Shown: positions 23,452 to 34,072, counted from the stretch's first letter. The stretch: 64,000 nucleotides of DNA from VFJJ01 sp031362415 (GCA_031362415.1 JANLSK010000056.1:1-64000); one strand, 5' to 3'. Translations and numbers: made by a program. Notes: generated by a model not told the origin, from the sequence alone.

Positions 23452-25179
23452 ATGCCGACGACACCCGCCCGCCCGCCCGAGCTCTCCCCCGAGCTCTCCC
23501 CCGACCGCCCGCCCGAGCTCTCCCCCGAGCTCGCCATCGGGGCTTTCACCGCCGTGGGACCCTGGGTCGTCGATCCCGCCCGGTGCACCTGGCTCGACGG
23601 TCTCTCGGTCGAGCGGGCCCGGCTGCGCGTCGAGCTCCCGGCCCTGCTCCGCCCGCCCCGGGTGCCGCCCCTCGGGCCGATCGCGGGCGCCGTCGGCCAC
23701 GTCGGACGGGCCCTGGTCCCGTGGTACCTCGGCGATCGTCGCCGGGGACGCGACCGTTCTCGGGCCGGGCTCTCGCGGCGCCTGCGGCAATCGTTCGAGC
23801 GTCTCGGCACCACGTACATCAAGCTGGGCCAGATCGTCTCCTCAGGGGAGGGGCTGTTTCCCGAGGAGCTCGTGTCGCAGTTCAAGCTGTTGCGCGACCA
23901 GGTGCCGCCGGAGACGTTCGACGCCGTGCGCCGGGTCGTCGAGGAGGACCTCGGCCGACCGTTGGAAAGCACGTTCTCATCGTTCGAGCGGGTGGCCCTG
24001 GCCTCGGCGTCCATCGCCCAGGTGCACGCGGCCACGCTCCTCACCGGTGAGGAGGTGGTCGTCAAGGTCCAGCGCCCGCAGGTGTCGCGGCGGGTCCGCC
24101 GCGACATCGGGGCCCTGGCCTGGCTGGCGCCGCACCTCGTCGGGCGCATCCCCGTGGCGGCGCTGGCCAACCCCCCGGCACTGGTGGAGCTGTTCGCCGA
24201 GACGATCGTCGAGGAGCTCGACTTCCGTCTCGAGGCGCAGAACATGCTCGACGTGGCCCGGGTGCTGGCCGAGACGAACCAGCGGGCGATGGTGGTCCCG
24301 CGCCCCCATCCGATCCTGGTGACCAAGCGGGTGCTGGTGATGGAACGTCTGTCGGGCTTCGCCTACGACGACGTCGACGCCATGCGGGCGGCGGGCATCG
24401 ACACCCATGCGCTCGTGCGGGCCGGGCTCATCTCGTTCATGGAAGGCGCCATGCTGTACGGCGTCTTCCACGGCGATCTTCACGGCGGCAATCTGTTCGT
24501 CATGCCCGACGGCCGCACCGCACTGCTCGACTTCGGCATCACCGGTCGGCTCGACGAGGCCCGCCGGCTGGCCTTCCTCCGATTGCTCGTCACCGGGACG
24601 GCCGGCGACATGCGCAATCAGCTCGCAGCGCTCCGTGATCTCGGTGCGTTCCCCGCCGACACCGACCTCGAGGTGGTCATCGCCGACCTGGGGCTCGACC
24701 AGCCGGTGATCGACCCGACCACGCTCACCGCCGATCAGCTCACCGGAGAGCTCAAGGAGCTCACGAAGAAGCTCCTCGGCTATGGCGCCCGCATGCCCAA
24801 GGAGCTCATGCTCTTCGTGAAGAACCTGGTGTTCCTCGACGGAGCCATCGCCCGGCTGGCGCCCGATCTCGATCTGCTGGCCGAGATCGTCAATGTCCAC
24901 CTGTACTTCGCCCAAACCCACGGTGAGCGGATCGTGCGCGAAGCCGGCCTCGACCCGACCGCCGCCGGCACCGTCGACATCGACTACGTCAAGGCATCGA
25001 TGGGTCTCACCCCCGACGTGCAGACCCTGACGTACCACGACGTGAGGGAACGACGCGAGGTCATCAAACGCCGCATGGAGGAGGCCCGGGCCCGATCGAG
25101 CCGCAAGGCGTCCCGAGCAGGGCGCGCCGAACGAGGGCTGCGGTCCAAGCTCCGCCTCCCGGGCGGACGCGCTCGTTAG
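23452..25179 (+). CDS. ABC1/AarF/UbiB-family atypical kinase
   Basis: A 575-residue member of the UbiB family. Key elements are the KxGQ motif (TTYIKLGQIVSS), the Ala-rich loop replacing the glycine loop (ASASIAQVH), Lys in VVVKVQRPQV, the catalytic loop HGDLHGGNLFV and the metal-binding DFG (LLDFGITGRL). UbiB proteins are ATPases that support quinone or lipid transport and biosynthesis; with menaquinone the likely quinone here, a role in its handling is possible. The N-terminus carries a PELSPEL repeat of about 25 residues. The C-terminal end (about 545-575) is strongly basic. Confidence 0.92.
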   Translation: MPTTPARPPELSPELSPDRPPELSPELAIGAFTAVGPWVVDPARCTWLDGLSVERARLRVELPALLRPPRVPPLGPIAGAVGHVGRALVPWYLGDRRRGRDRSRAGLSRRLRQSFERLGTTYIKLGQIVSSGEGLFPEELVSQFKLLRDQVPPETFDAVRRVVEEDLGRPLESTFSSFERVALASASIAQVHAATLLTGEEVVVKVQRPQVSRRVRRDIGALAWLAPHLVGRIPVAALANPPALVELFAETIVEELDFRLEAQNMLDVARVLAETNQRAMVVPRPHPILVTKRVLVMERLSGFAYDDVDAMRAAGIDTHALVRAGLISFMEGAMLYGVFHGDLHGGNLFVMPDGRTALLDFGITGRLDEARRLAFLRLLVTGTAGDMRNQLAALRDLGAFPADTDLEVVIADLGLDQPVIDPTTLTADQLTGELKELTKKLLGYGARMPKELMLFVKNLVFLDGAIARLAPDLDLLAEIVNVHLYFAQTHGERIVREAGLDPTAAGTVDIDYVKASMGLTPDVQTLTYHDVRERREVIKRRMEEARARSSRKASRAGRAERGLRSKLRLPGGRAR

Positions 25180-25189
25180 CATCCGCACC

Positions 25190-25207
25190 ATGCAGGCACC
25201 TTCCTAG
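25190..25207 (+). CDS. Possible 5-codon leaderless ORF (MQAPS)
   Basis: TAGCAT (25177-25182), which includes the stop codon of the AarF-like gene, lies 7 nt before ATG CAG GCA CCT TCC TAG. The geometry is that of a leaderless start, and the frame ends 19 nt before the MBOAT GTG. It may mark the start of the MBOAT transcript rather than a functional peptide. Confidence 0.25.
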   Translation: MQAPS

Positions 25208-25226
25208 GCCGGTCCCCCAACCAGCC

Positions 25227-26834
25227 GTGCTGTTCCCCACGATCCGGTTCGCCGTCTTCTTCGGTGTGGTGCTCGGCATCAGCTGGCTGCTCGCTCGCTG
25301 GCCCCCCTGGTGGAAGCGCTTCGTCCTCGTTGCGAGCTACGCCTTCTATGCCGGGTGGGACTGGCGGTTCGTCGGCCTCGTCGTCGCCTCCACCCTGTTC
25401 AACCAGGCCATGGCCACGCGTATCCATCGGAGCGCGAGTCGTCGCGCGGCGAAGGGTCTCCTGCTCGTTGCCGTGGTTGCCAACCTGGGGATGCTCGGGT
25501 ACTTCAAGTACTACGGATTCTTCGCGTCGTCGCTCGTGAACCTCTTCCGGGACTGGGGTGTCGAGCTCCCGCTGCCGGTCGTGCAGGTGATCCTCCCGGT
25601 CGGAATCTCGTTCTTCACGTTCCACGCCCTCAGCTACGTGATCGACGTGTATCGCGGCACGCTGACGCCCGCTCGTCTCATCGACTTCGCGGTGTACATC
25701 GCATTCTTCCCCCATCTCGTGGCCGGCCCGATCGTGCGCGCCTCGGAGCTGGTACCGCAGCTGCGTCACCGGCTCGATCGCACCGGGGTCGACACCGGCC
25801 GGGCCGCGTTCCTCATCGTCGCTGGTCTGTTCAAGAAGGTCGTGCTGGCGAGCTACCTGTCGGATCACATCGTCGACCGGGTCTTCGCCAACCCCGAGCT
25901 GTACTCGGCCCCCGAGGTGCTCTTCGCCGTCTACGCCTACGCGATCCAGATCTACGCCGACTTCTCGGGCTACACCGACATCGCCATCGGCTGTGCCCTG
26001 CTCATGGGCATCCGCTTTCCCGACAACTTCAACGCACCCTACGCAGCCGTCAGCATCCAGGACTTCTGGCGCCGCTGGCACATGACGCTCTCCCGCTGGC
26101 TGCGCGACTACCTCTACGTCCCCCTCGGCGGATCGCGCCGGGGCCGGGCCCGTACTTACCTGAACCTGATGCTCACCATGGTGCTCGGTGGGCTCTGGCA
26201 CGGTGCCGACTGGCGGTTCGTCGTGTGGGGCGGGCTGCACGGTGGAGGCCAGGCCGTCGAGACCGCGGTCCGCACGCGCCGAAACCGGGGTGTGCTCAAG
26301 CGCCGCGAACGTCTGGGCCTCGATCCCGCAGGAGCCGGCGAGGAACGGGACTCCTTGCGGCGACTGGCGTTGCTCAACAGGGGTCTTCCCGACTCGATGT
26401 CACGCGAAGCTCAGGTGACGGTGCTCGCCCAGGTCGACACCCGGGCCCGGCGACGCGAGGAAGCCCGGATCGTGCGCGCCGCACGGGGCTCGACGGGTGC
26501 CGGGCGCTGGATCGGCCGTATCGCCACGTTCCACTTCGTGTGCCTCGGGTGGATCTTCTTCCGGGCCGAATCGGTCGATCGGGCGTGGGCCATGTGTCGC
26601 CGCATCGTTGACGGGACCTGGGGCTCGGCCCCGCTCGTGACGCCCCTCCTGGTCGTCGCCATCGCCGGTGCACTCGTCTCGCAGTACGTCCCCGCCCGAG
26701 CGATGGCGGCGTTGCAGGGACGCTTCTCCCGCCTGGCCCCCGCCCTCCAAGGCGCCCTCGTCGGCTGCGCCTTCCTCGTCATCGACGTCCTCGGCCCCAC
26801 CGGCGTCGCCCCCTTCATCTACTTCCAGTTCTGA
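25227..26834 (+). CDS. MBOAT-family O-acyltransferase (AlgI/DltB-like)
   Basis: A 535-residue polytopic membrane enzyme with about ten hydrophobic helices. The core carries YFKYYGFF, ILPVGISFFTFHALSYVIDV, FFPHLVAGPIVR, FWRRWHMTLSRWLRDY and the catalytic His in MVLGGLWHGADW. Such proteins pass acyl groups across the membrane to extracellular polysaccharide. A loop of about 100 charged residues (about 350-430) precedes the last helices. GTG at 25227 begins the usual N-terminus (LFPTIRFAVFF), although no ribosome site is evident. The expected partner, a secreted SGNH protein, is encoded about 2.6 kb downstream beyond a pseudogene and an IS. Confidence 0.92.
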   Translation: MLFPTIRFAVFFGVVLGISWLLARWPPWWKRFVLVASYAFYAGWDWRFVGLVVASTLFNQAMATRIHRSASRRAAKGLLLVAVVANLGMLGYFKYYGFFASSLVNLFRDWGVELPLPVVQVILPVGISFFTFHALSYVIDVYRGTLTPARLIDFAVYIAFFPHLVAGPIVRASELVPQLRHRLDRTGVDTGRAAFLIVAGLFKKVVLASYLSDHIVDRVFANPELYSAPEVLFAVYAYAIQIYADFSGYTDIAIGCALLMGIRFPDNFNAPYAAVSIQDFWRRWHMTLSRWLRDYLYVPLGGSRRGRARTYLNLMLTMVLGGLWHGADWRFVVWGGLHGGGQAVETAVRTRRNRGVLKRRERLGLDPAGAGEERDSLRRLALLNRGLPDSMSREAQVTVLAQVDTRARRREEARIVRAARGSTGAGRWIGRIATFHFVCLGWIFFRAESVDRAWAMCRRIVDGTWGSAPLVTPLLVVAIAGALVSQYVPARAMAALQGRFSRLAPALQGALVGCAFLVIDVLGPTGVAPFIYFQF

Positions 26835-26873
26835 GACCGGTTCCGACTCGGCGTGGCTCGCTGAAGGTGGACG

Positions 26874-28126
26874 ATGGCTGACGATCGGCGACATGACGAC
26901 CTGTCCGAGCGGCTCCGCGACCATGTCGACGCTGTCGCTCCGATCACGTTGGACGAGGTTCGCGGATACCATTTGGTGTCGATCGCCGCCGACGCCGACG
27001 CCTGGCGCCCCATCGCTGCGGCCCCCATCGAACCCCGCGCCGACCCCGCCATCGCCTGGACCGGAAGCGAGATGATCGTCTGGGGCGGTACCGGCGATGG
27101 GCCCCGCGCTCTCGCCGACGGCGCGGCGTACGACCCCGCGGGTGACTCCTGGCGCGTGATCGCTCCGAGCCCGCTCTCGGCGCGCGTCGGATCGGGTGCT
27201 GCCTGGACAGGCAGCGAGGTCATCGTCGTCGGTGGGCGGATGCGAGACGGCCGTGAGATCAACGACAGTGCCTCGTACGATCCGGTCGTCGACACCTGGG
27301 GCCCCTTCCCATCCATCATCGGACCGCAGCCGGTCGAGGTGGCGTGGACCGGCACCGAGCTCATCATCGTGCAGACCGGGGGCGAGGCGGGCGACGGCTG
27401 CGGCTTCTACCACTACGTCCCCGCAGGTGACGGCTGGTCGCTTTCGTCGCCGACGCGGGGCTTCGGCGGTGGTGCCCGAGGCCCCCAGGCCTGGAGCGGA
27501 TGAACGACACCGACACGCTGGTGTGGACGGGGCGGGAGGTGCTGGCGCTCGGCACAGCGTGTGCTATCGGCGGCAACGTCGAAGCGCCCGATCTCGCCTA
27601 CGACCCGCACACGGCGGGGTGGCGCAGCCTGCCGGTCCTGTCGTTCGACGATCGGCCTCGGTGCGGATCCGACGCGTTCTGGACGGGATCGCAGGTTGTC
27701 GTCTGGGGTGGCAGCGGGGGCAATGGGATCGTCGCCGACAATCGCGTTCGGGTCTACACCCCGCCCGCAGCACCAGTGGTCACCGCCACCACGACCACCA
27801 CGGCCTCGATCGCACCCACCGACCCGCTCGATGGTCTCGCGCTCGAGTCGTTCGCCGCCCGGGTCGTCGTCGAGGAGTACCTCGCGGCGTCGACCCCGCG
27901 GCCGCCGTCGAGTTCATGAGCCCCGAGGTCGGCCACATCCTGAGCACCGGGCAGGTCGTGATGGGCGAGACCTCGGCGGCGCTGCGGGGCGCGCATGCTG
28001 GCGATGTGATCGAGGTCCTGGGGTGGAACGGCGCCGTCGGCGAAGAGCAGCTCGATCGAGCCCACGTCGGCGTCGTTGGCAACGAGCCCGATCGTCTCCC
28101 GGATTCAGTTCGCCGAGGTCGGCTGA
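26874..28126 (+). pseudogene. Degenerate kelch-repeat / SnoaL-domain gene with three frameshifts
   Basis: Reading begins at ATG 26874 with an N-terminus lacking any membrane segment, then kelch-type blades with repeated AWTGSEMIVWGG, YDPAGDSWR and YDPVVDTW units up to a stop at 27501-27503. The blades go on at once in another frame (DTLVWTGREVLALG, AFWTGSQVVVWGG; 27500-27919), followed by a Thr-rich linker and a helix (VVVEEYLAAS). The rest of a SnoaL-like domain (AAAVEFMSPEVGHILSTG) is in the third frame, and its last strand (IVSRIQFAEVG) returns to the second, ending at 28124-28126. The gene looks inactivated; sequencing error is the alternative. Confidence 0.7.
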
Positions 28127-28166
28127 TTGCAGCGGTCCTGCGCTCGGTGCTCGCGAAAAGTGCAAT

Positions 28167-28185
28167 TTCGGACTATCGCGATGAT
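28167..28185 (+). repeat. Left terminal inverted repeat of the IS
   Basis: TTCGGACTATCGCGATGAT; differs from the right end at one position. Confidence 0.85.
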
Positions 28186-28219
28186 TGCGCAGTAGCTGCG
28201 GGACGTGGTGGGATGGGCG

Positions 28220-29203
28220 ATGGCGAAACGGGAGCCGTGGCGGGTCGAGCCCGGGTTCGTGCTGGGTGGGCGGCATCATCCGCGCTCGGGTGGGGAGTTC
28301 GCGGCGTGGTTCTCCGACGAGGATGCGGCGGCGGCCTGGATCGCCGCGGTGCGCTGGGTCGACGGGGTCACCTGCCCCCGATGTGGGCTCGAGCTACCGG
28401 TGTCGGCGCCGGCGCAGGGGAAGAGCGGGTGGTGTGGATCGTGTCGCCGGGCATTCTCGGTCACCTCGGGCACCGTGCTCGGCCACACGAAGTTGCCTCT
28501 GCGAACGTGGCTGACCGTGGCCTGGATGATGACCGAAGACGGTGCGGGGGTGCCGGCGACCGCGGTGCAACGGGCGCTCGGCGTCAGCTACGGCACGGCC
28601 TGGCACCTGCTCCACAAGCTGCGATCGGTCATGGCGCAAGCGGCCAGCCCCCCGCTCGGTGGCGCCGTGGAGGTCGACGATGTGTTCCTGGGCGGTGTCA
28701 AGTACGACAGCGCCGCCGATCGCGACGATGGCGTGAGGACGCTTGTGGCCATCGCCGTCGAGTGCGTACCGGGGCGTCGCGACTCGACGGGGAGAACGCG
28801 CATCGCCCGTATCCCCAACCGTTCCGCAGCGAGCCTCCGCGAGTTCCTCACTGCCAACGTCGCGCCGGGCACGACGGTCTTGACCGACCGGTGGGCCGCC
28901 TACCGGGGGGCCTGTGCCGGTCGCTACGACCACCGTCCCAGCTCGCTGGTGAGGGTCGACGAGCACTCGCACACGACGCTGGCCCGGGTGATGAGGGTCG
29001 CATCGGCTCTCGACCGGTGGATGCTGGACACCCATCAGCGAACCGTCGCCGACGAGCACCTCGGCGCCTATCTCGACGAGTTCGTGTTCCGCATCGACCC
29101 GGCAGCCGTCAGAGCACCCGGCCTGCTCTTCCATGGGCTCGTGACCCGCGTGCTGCACTGGGCGCCCGTTCGTCGGGTCGACGTCATCGGCGGGCGGGCC
29201 TGA
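28220..29203 (+). CDS. IS1595-family (ISXO2-like) transposase
   Basis: A 327-residue transposase. The N-terminal zinc ribbon has CPRCG and CGSCRRAFSV, followed by a helical DNA-binding part (TAVQRALGVSYGTAWHLLHK). The ISXO2 catalytic domain shows VEVDDVFLGG, VLTDRWAAYRG and the terminal AYLDEFVFR that give the acidic triad. The frame is intact, so it may be active. ATG at 28220 is preferred; two GTG codons at 28205 and 28208 are alternatives. Terminal inverted repeats flank it on both sides. Confidence 0.93.
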   Translation: MAKREPWRVEPGFVLGGRHHPRSGGEFAAWFSDEDAAAAWIAAVRWVDGVTCPRCGLELPVSAPAQGKSGWCGSCRRAFSVTSGTVLGHTKLPLRTWLTVAWMMTEDGAGVPATAVQRALGVSYGTAWHLLHKLRSVMAQAASPPLGGAVEVDDVFLGGVKYDSAADRDDGVRTLVAIAVECVPGRRDSTGRTRIARIPNRSAASLREFLTANVAPGTTVLTDRWAAYRGACAGRYDHRPSSLVRVDEHSHTTLARVMRVASALDRWMLDTHQRTVADEHLGAYLDEFVFRIDPAAVRAPGLLFHGLVTRVLHWAPVRRVDVIGGRA

Positions 29204-29222
29204 GCCGCAGCCCGAGTGCATC

Positions 29223-29241
29223 ATCATCGCCATAGTCCGAA
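29223..29241 (-). repeat. Right terminal inverted repeat of the IS
   Basis: Read on the minus strand TTCGGACTATGGCGATGAT; 18 of 19 positions match the left end. Confidence 0.85.
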
Positions 29242-29418
29242 TCGGGCCGAAATTCGGGTGCGGACCGGAGCTGCGCCGACCCCGCAGCCCGACCGCCGCG
29301 GCCTGACCGCGCCGCCCGAACCAGGCCGATGACCTCGGCGCGGAGCTCGCGTGGACGACAATGGGGCTCCACACCGAATCACCGCCATCCCGGGGACGCA
29401 CGCGTGCCGAGCAAGCCG

Positions 29419-30663
<1,245 letters not shown>

Positions 30664-30681
30664 CCGGACAAGGAGCCCGCC

Positions 30682-31542
30682 ATGTGCGGTCGGTACACCT
30701 CGGCGACCCCGCCGACCATGCTCGCCGAGCACTTCAAGGTCGAGAGCCTCCGGGCCGACGACCTGGGCGAGAACTACAACGTCGCGCCGACCAGTCGGGT
30801 CTACGCCGTGGCCCAGCACGAGCACCAGCGGACGCTGGGCACGTTTCGCTGGGGGCTCGTGCCGGCATGGGCGAAGGACCCGTCGATCGGCTCGAAGATG
30901 ATCAACGCCCGGGCCGAGACGGTCGCCACCAAGAGCTCGTTCCGCCATGCGTTCAAGCGCAAGCGCTGCATCATCCCGGCCGACGGTTTCTACGAATGGC
31001 AGGTGATCGCCGGCCGTGACGACTCCGCCCGCAAGGTCGTCAAGCAGCCGGTGTGGATCCACCGGGTCGATGGGCAGCCGCTGGCCTTCGCCGGGTTGTG
31101 GGAGCTGTGGCGTCCGAGAACCACGGCGCCACAGGAGGACCAGCAGAGCGAGGAAGACGCCGAGACTCCGGAACCGCTGCGCACCTGCACCATCATCACC
31201 ACGACCGCCAACGGCCGCTTGGCGCCGGTGCACAACCGGATGCCGGTGATCCTGCCCGAATCGGCGTGGCAGATGTGGCTCGACACGGGGTTCGACGATC
31301 TCGAGGTGCTGCAAGGCCTCCTGGTTCCGGCTGCCAACGAGATCGTCACGTTCCATCCGGTCAGCACCGCTGTCAACAGCGTCCGCAACCGGGGTCCCGA
31401 GCTCATCCGACCCTCAACGCTGGGAACGGAGCCTGGCGACATGGCGGAAGTACTGGGCCGCGACGACGAGGCTGGCTTTCGACTCGCCGGCGTGACGGTC
31501 GCCGAAGGCGAACGGGATCTCGGCGACGCGCAGACCCGGTGA
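30682..31542 (+). CDS. SRAP-domain protein (YedK/HMCES-like)
   Basis: A 286-residue SOS response-associated peptidase-type protein that crosslinks covalently to abasic sites in single-stranded DNA. The catalytic Cys2 follows the initiator Met (MCGRYTSATPP); INARAET (Asn75), DGFYEW (Glu105) and APVHNRMPV (His) complete the active site. The core ends about SVRNRGPELIRP (about residue 240); the remaining 45 residues are unusual and overlap the end of the convergent GT2 gene by 129 nt. AAGGAG lies 8 nt before the ATG, 18 nt after the SGNH stop, so it is probably cotranscribed. Confidence 0.93.
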   Translation: MCGRYTSATPPTMLAEHFKVESLRADDLGENYNVAPTSRVYAVAQHEHQRTLGTFRWGLVPAWAKDPSIGSKMINARAETVATKSSFRHAFKRKRCIIPADGFYEWQVIAGRDDSARKVVKQPVWIHRVDGQPLAFAGLWELWRPRTTAPQEDQQSEEDAETPEPLRTCTIITTTANGRLAPVHNRMPVILPESAWQMWLDTGFDDLEVLQGLLVPAANEIVTFHPVSTAVNSVRNRGPELIRPSTLGTEPGDMAEVLGRDDEAGFRLAGVTVAEGERDLGDAQTR

Positions 31543-32238
31543 GCGCACGAGGATCTCGAGCAGGATCTTGAACCCGTCCGGGCGCAGCTCGCCGACCCTG
31601 ATCGCTTGGTGGCGCACCATGAAGAAGCCGCTCATCGGGTCGCTCACCCCGTTCAGGTGACCCGGCAGGGCCAGCCGGGCGACATTGGTCATCAGGCGTG
31701 ATATGGCCGTTCGAGCAAGGTCGAGGCCCTGGGACGAGCCCTGGGCGCAGTAGCGCGACGCCACCACGAGGTCGACCTCGCGACCCACCGAGCGGGCGCG
31801 ATCGAACAGGGAGGGGACGAGCTCCGGCGGATGTTGCAGATCGCCATCGATCACGCAGATCCAGTCGGCCCCGGTCACCCGCAGCCCGTCGACGACCGCG
31901 CCACCGAGCCCGCCCCAGCGTTCCCCGGGGCGCCGGTGCACGCACCAGATCTCGCCATCCCAGGTCGATCGCACGTCTTCGATCGCCGCCGGGGTGTCGT
32001 CATCGGAGTCGTCGACGAAGAGGATCTCGCACACCACGCCGTCGTCCCGCACGTGCTCCAGGGCCCGGCCGAGGCGCCCGACCAGGGTCGCGACATTGCC
32101 CGCTTCGTTGCGGGTCGGGACGATGACCGCGAGGGTGAGACGGCGGGTCGGAAGCGGCGGGATGGCCGGCCGCAACGGCGGCGTCGCAACGGGCGCCTGG
32201 GTGGGGTTCGCAGCGGCGATGTCGTGTTCGATGGCCAT
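31414..32238 (-). CDS. Glycosyltransferase family 2, dolichol/polyprenol-phosphate mannose synthase-like
   Basis: A 274-residue cytoplasmic GT2 enzyme. LAVIVPTRNEAGNV (about 37-50), LFVDDSDDDTP and ICVIDGDLQHPPELV give the nucleotide-sugar and metal sites; SDPMSGFFMVR and RHAGESKASL near the C-terminus are typical of DPM1-like synthases. It likely moves mannose or glucose from a nucleotide sugar to polyprenyl phosphate. No C-terminal membrane helices are attached. The ATG at 32238 precedes a Pro/Ala-rich 30-residue start. Its 3' end overlaps the SRAP gene; its start diverges from the acyl-CoA synthetase. Confidence 0.9.
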   Translation of the reverse strand: MAIEHDIAAANPTQAPVATPPLRPAIPPLPTRRLTLAVIVPTRNEAGNVATLVGRLGRALEHVRDDGVVCEILFVDDSDDDTPAAIEDVRSTWDGEIWCVHRRPGERWGGLGGAVVDGLRVTGADWICVIDGDLQHPPELVPSLFDRARSVGREVDLVVASRYCAQGSSQGLDLARTAISRLMTNVARLALPGHLNGVSDPMSGFFMVRHQAIRVGELRPDGFKILLEILVRSPGLRVAEIPFAFGDRHAGESKASLVVAAQYFRHVARLRSQR

Positions 32239-32322
32239 GGTCCCGTCCGTGGGTGCGCAGCGTGGGGTTGCGCAACCACATCGTCGGCCGGGGGGCCCGA
32301 GGATTAACGGCTGGACAGGTGC

Positions 32323-32328
32323 CATACT
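32323..32328 (+). promoter_or_regulatory. -10 box of the acyl-CoA synthetase gene
   Basis: CATACT lies 7 nt before the ATG at 32336 with no Shine-Dalgarno sequence, so the start looks leaderless. Confidence 0.45.
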
Positions 32329-32335
32329 GCCGAGC

Positions 32336-34072
32336 ATGCCGACAGAGGGCCTCAACTTCGCCGATTTGTGGGAGAACATCGCCGATGCCGTGCCCGACGA
32401 GCCGGCAACCGTCCACGGTTCGCGGCGGCGCACGTGGCGGGAGTTCGACGACCGGTCGTCGCGTCTGGCCGAGGTGCTCCGGAGCAGCGGTCTGGGCCCG
32501 GGCTCGAAGGTCGCGTGCTACCTCCACAACTCCGATGCCTACCTCGAGACGCTCTTCGCCACGTTCAAGCTCAGGGGCGTGCCGGTGAACGTGAACTACC
32601 GCTACGTGGAAGGTGAGCTCGCCTACCTGCTCGACAACTCCGACGCCGAGGCGGTCGTCTTCGATGCCGACCTCACCGACCGGGTGGCGGGCGCCCGAAG
32701 CGGCGCCCCCATGCTCAAGGTGGCGCTGTCGGTGGCCGCCACCGAGGGCCCGACTCTTGGAGAGCCCACGCCCACGCACCCGGTTCCCGGGTGGGCGCTC
32801 GACCACGACCGCGCCCTTGCCGGGGCCGATCCGATGCCGCGCATCCACCGTTCGGACGAGGATCAGCTCTTCCTCTACACCGGCGGCACGACCGGGATGC
32901 CCAAGGGTGTCATGTGGCGTCAGCGCGAGCTGCTCGAGCTCTTCTTGCCGCTCGTCGCGCTGTACGGAGCCTCGCCGCCGGCCACCAACGAAGGCGCCGG
33001 CGAGATGGCGCGGTTCCTGCGCGAGAGCGCCAACGTTCCCCGGCACCTCCCGGCAGCTCCGCTCATGCACGGAACGGGCCAGTTCTCGACACTGCAGCAT
33101 CTCTCGTTCTCGGGCTCGATCGTCACGCTCACGCCCCGCCACTTCGATGCCGACCATCTCTGGCGGATCGTGCAGGCCGAGCGCGTCCGTACGATCGCCA
33201 TCGTCGGCGACGCCTTCGCGCAGCCCATGCTCGACGCCCTCGACGCCGCCGTGGAACGGGGTGAGCCCTACGACCTCTCGTCGCTCTACATCATCATCAG
33301 CTCGGGCGTCATGTGGAGCGCACCCGTCAAGCAGGGCCTGCAGCGCCACGGCTCGATGATCCTCTTCGACAGCCTGGGATCGAGTGAGGGCATGGGGTTC
33401 GGAGCAGCCATCGTCGCTCCGGGCCAGGACGCCCCGACGGCGCGGTTCACCGTCGGCGATCAGGCCTGCGTGCTCGCGGCCGACGGTCGACGGATCGATC
33501 CCGGCTCAGGTGAGGTCGGCGTGCTCGCCGTTGGCGGCCCCCTGCCGCTCGGGTACTACAAGGATCCCGACAAGACCGCCACGACTTTCCCCGAAGTGAA
33601 CGGCATCCGCTACTCGATCCCGGGCGACTACGCGACCCCCGAGGCCGACGGTTCGATCACCCTCCTGGGGCGGGGCTCGGTGTGCATCAACACCGGAGGC
33701 GAGAAGGTCTATCCCGAGGAGGTCGAGGAGGCCCTGAAGGAGCATCCGGCGGTGCTCGACTGCACCGTTGTCGGTGTCCCCGACGAGCGGTTCGGCCAGG
33801 CCATCACGGCGGTGGTCTCGTTCGTGGCCTCATCCCACGGGGAGCGGCCAACTGACGCCGAGGTGCTGGCCTCGGTACGCGCCCGGCTGGCCGGCTACAA
33901 ACGTCCTCGCCATCTCGTGATGGTGCCCGAGGTGCGGAGGGGTCCCAACGGCAAGGCCGACTACGCCTGGGCCAAGCAGGTGGCACTCGCCGCGCTCTCT
34001 GGCCCCGGTCCCGGACCCGGTTCCGGCCCCGACCGTTCCATGGCCTCCGGTGGAGCTCCCCGTGGCTCCTGA
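32336..34072 (+). CDS. AMP-dependent acyl-CoA synthetase (fatty acid-CoA ligase)
   Basis: A 578-residue adenylate-forming enzyme that activates a carboxylic acid with ATP and CoA. The P-loop-like motif YTGGTTGMPKGVMWR (about 180-194), the A5 region DSLGSSEG, the hinge region GRGSVCINTGGEKVYPEEVEE and the C-terminal Lys in GPNGKADYAWAK are all present. The residues around PLMHGTGQF resemble FadD-type long-chain or steroid-acid ligases. The last about 20 residues are Gly/Pro-rich and overlap the start of the LON-domain gene. It could feed the acyl-CoA dehydrogenases found earlier in the window. Confidence 0.93.
   Translation: MPTEGLNFADLWENIADAVPDEPATVHGSRRRTWREFDDRSSRLAEVLRSSGLGPGSKVACYLHNSDAYLETLFATFKLRGVPVNVNYRYVEGELAYLLDNSDAEAVVFDADLTDRVAGARSGAPMLKVALSVAATEGPTLGEPTPTHPVPGWALDHDRALAGADPMPRIHRSDEDQLFLYTGGTTGMPKGVMWRQRELLELFLPLVALYGASPPATNEGAGEMARFLRESANVPRHLPAAPLMHGTGQFSTLQHLSFSGSIVTLTPRHFDADHLWRIVQAERVRTIAIVGDAFAQPMLDALDAAVERGEPYDLSSLYIIISSGVMWSAPVKQGLQRHGSMILFDSLGSSEGMGFGAAIVAPGQDAPTARFTVGDQACVLAADGRRIDPGSGEVGVLAVGGPLPLGYYKDPDKTATTFPEVNGIRYSIPGDYATPEADGSITLLGRGSVCINTGGEKVYPEEVEEALKEHPAVLDCTVVGVPDERFGQAITAVVSFVASSHGERPTDAEVLASVRARLAGYKRPRHLVMVPEVRRGPNGKADYAWAKQVALAALSGPGPGPGSGPDRSMASGGAPRGS

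Larger units (their letters stand above)
28167..29241 (+). mobile_element. IS1595-type insertion sequence
   Basis: A 1075-bp element bounded by 19-bp terminal inverted repeats that match at 18 positions: TTCGGACTATCGCGATGAT on the left (28167-28185) and TTCGGACTATGGCGATGAT on the right, read on the minus strand (29241-29223). It encodes a single ISXO2-like transposase. The 8-bp flanks (AGTGCAAT and TCGGGCCG) do not match, so no target duplication is visible; the insertion may be old or rearranged. It lies 40 bp past the end of the kelch/SnoaL pseudogene. Confidence 0.85.
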
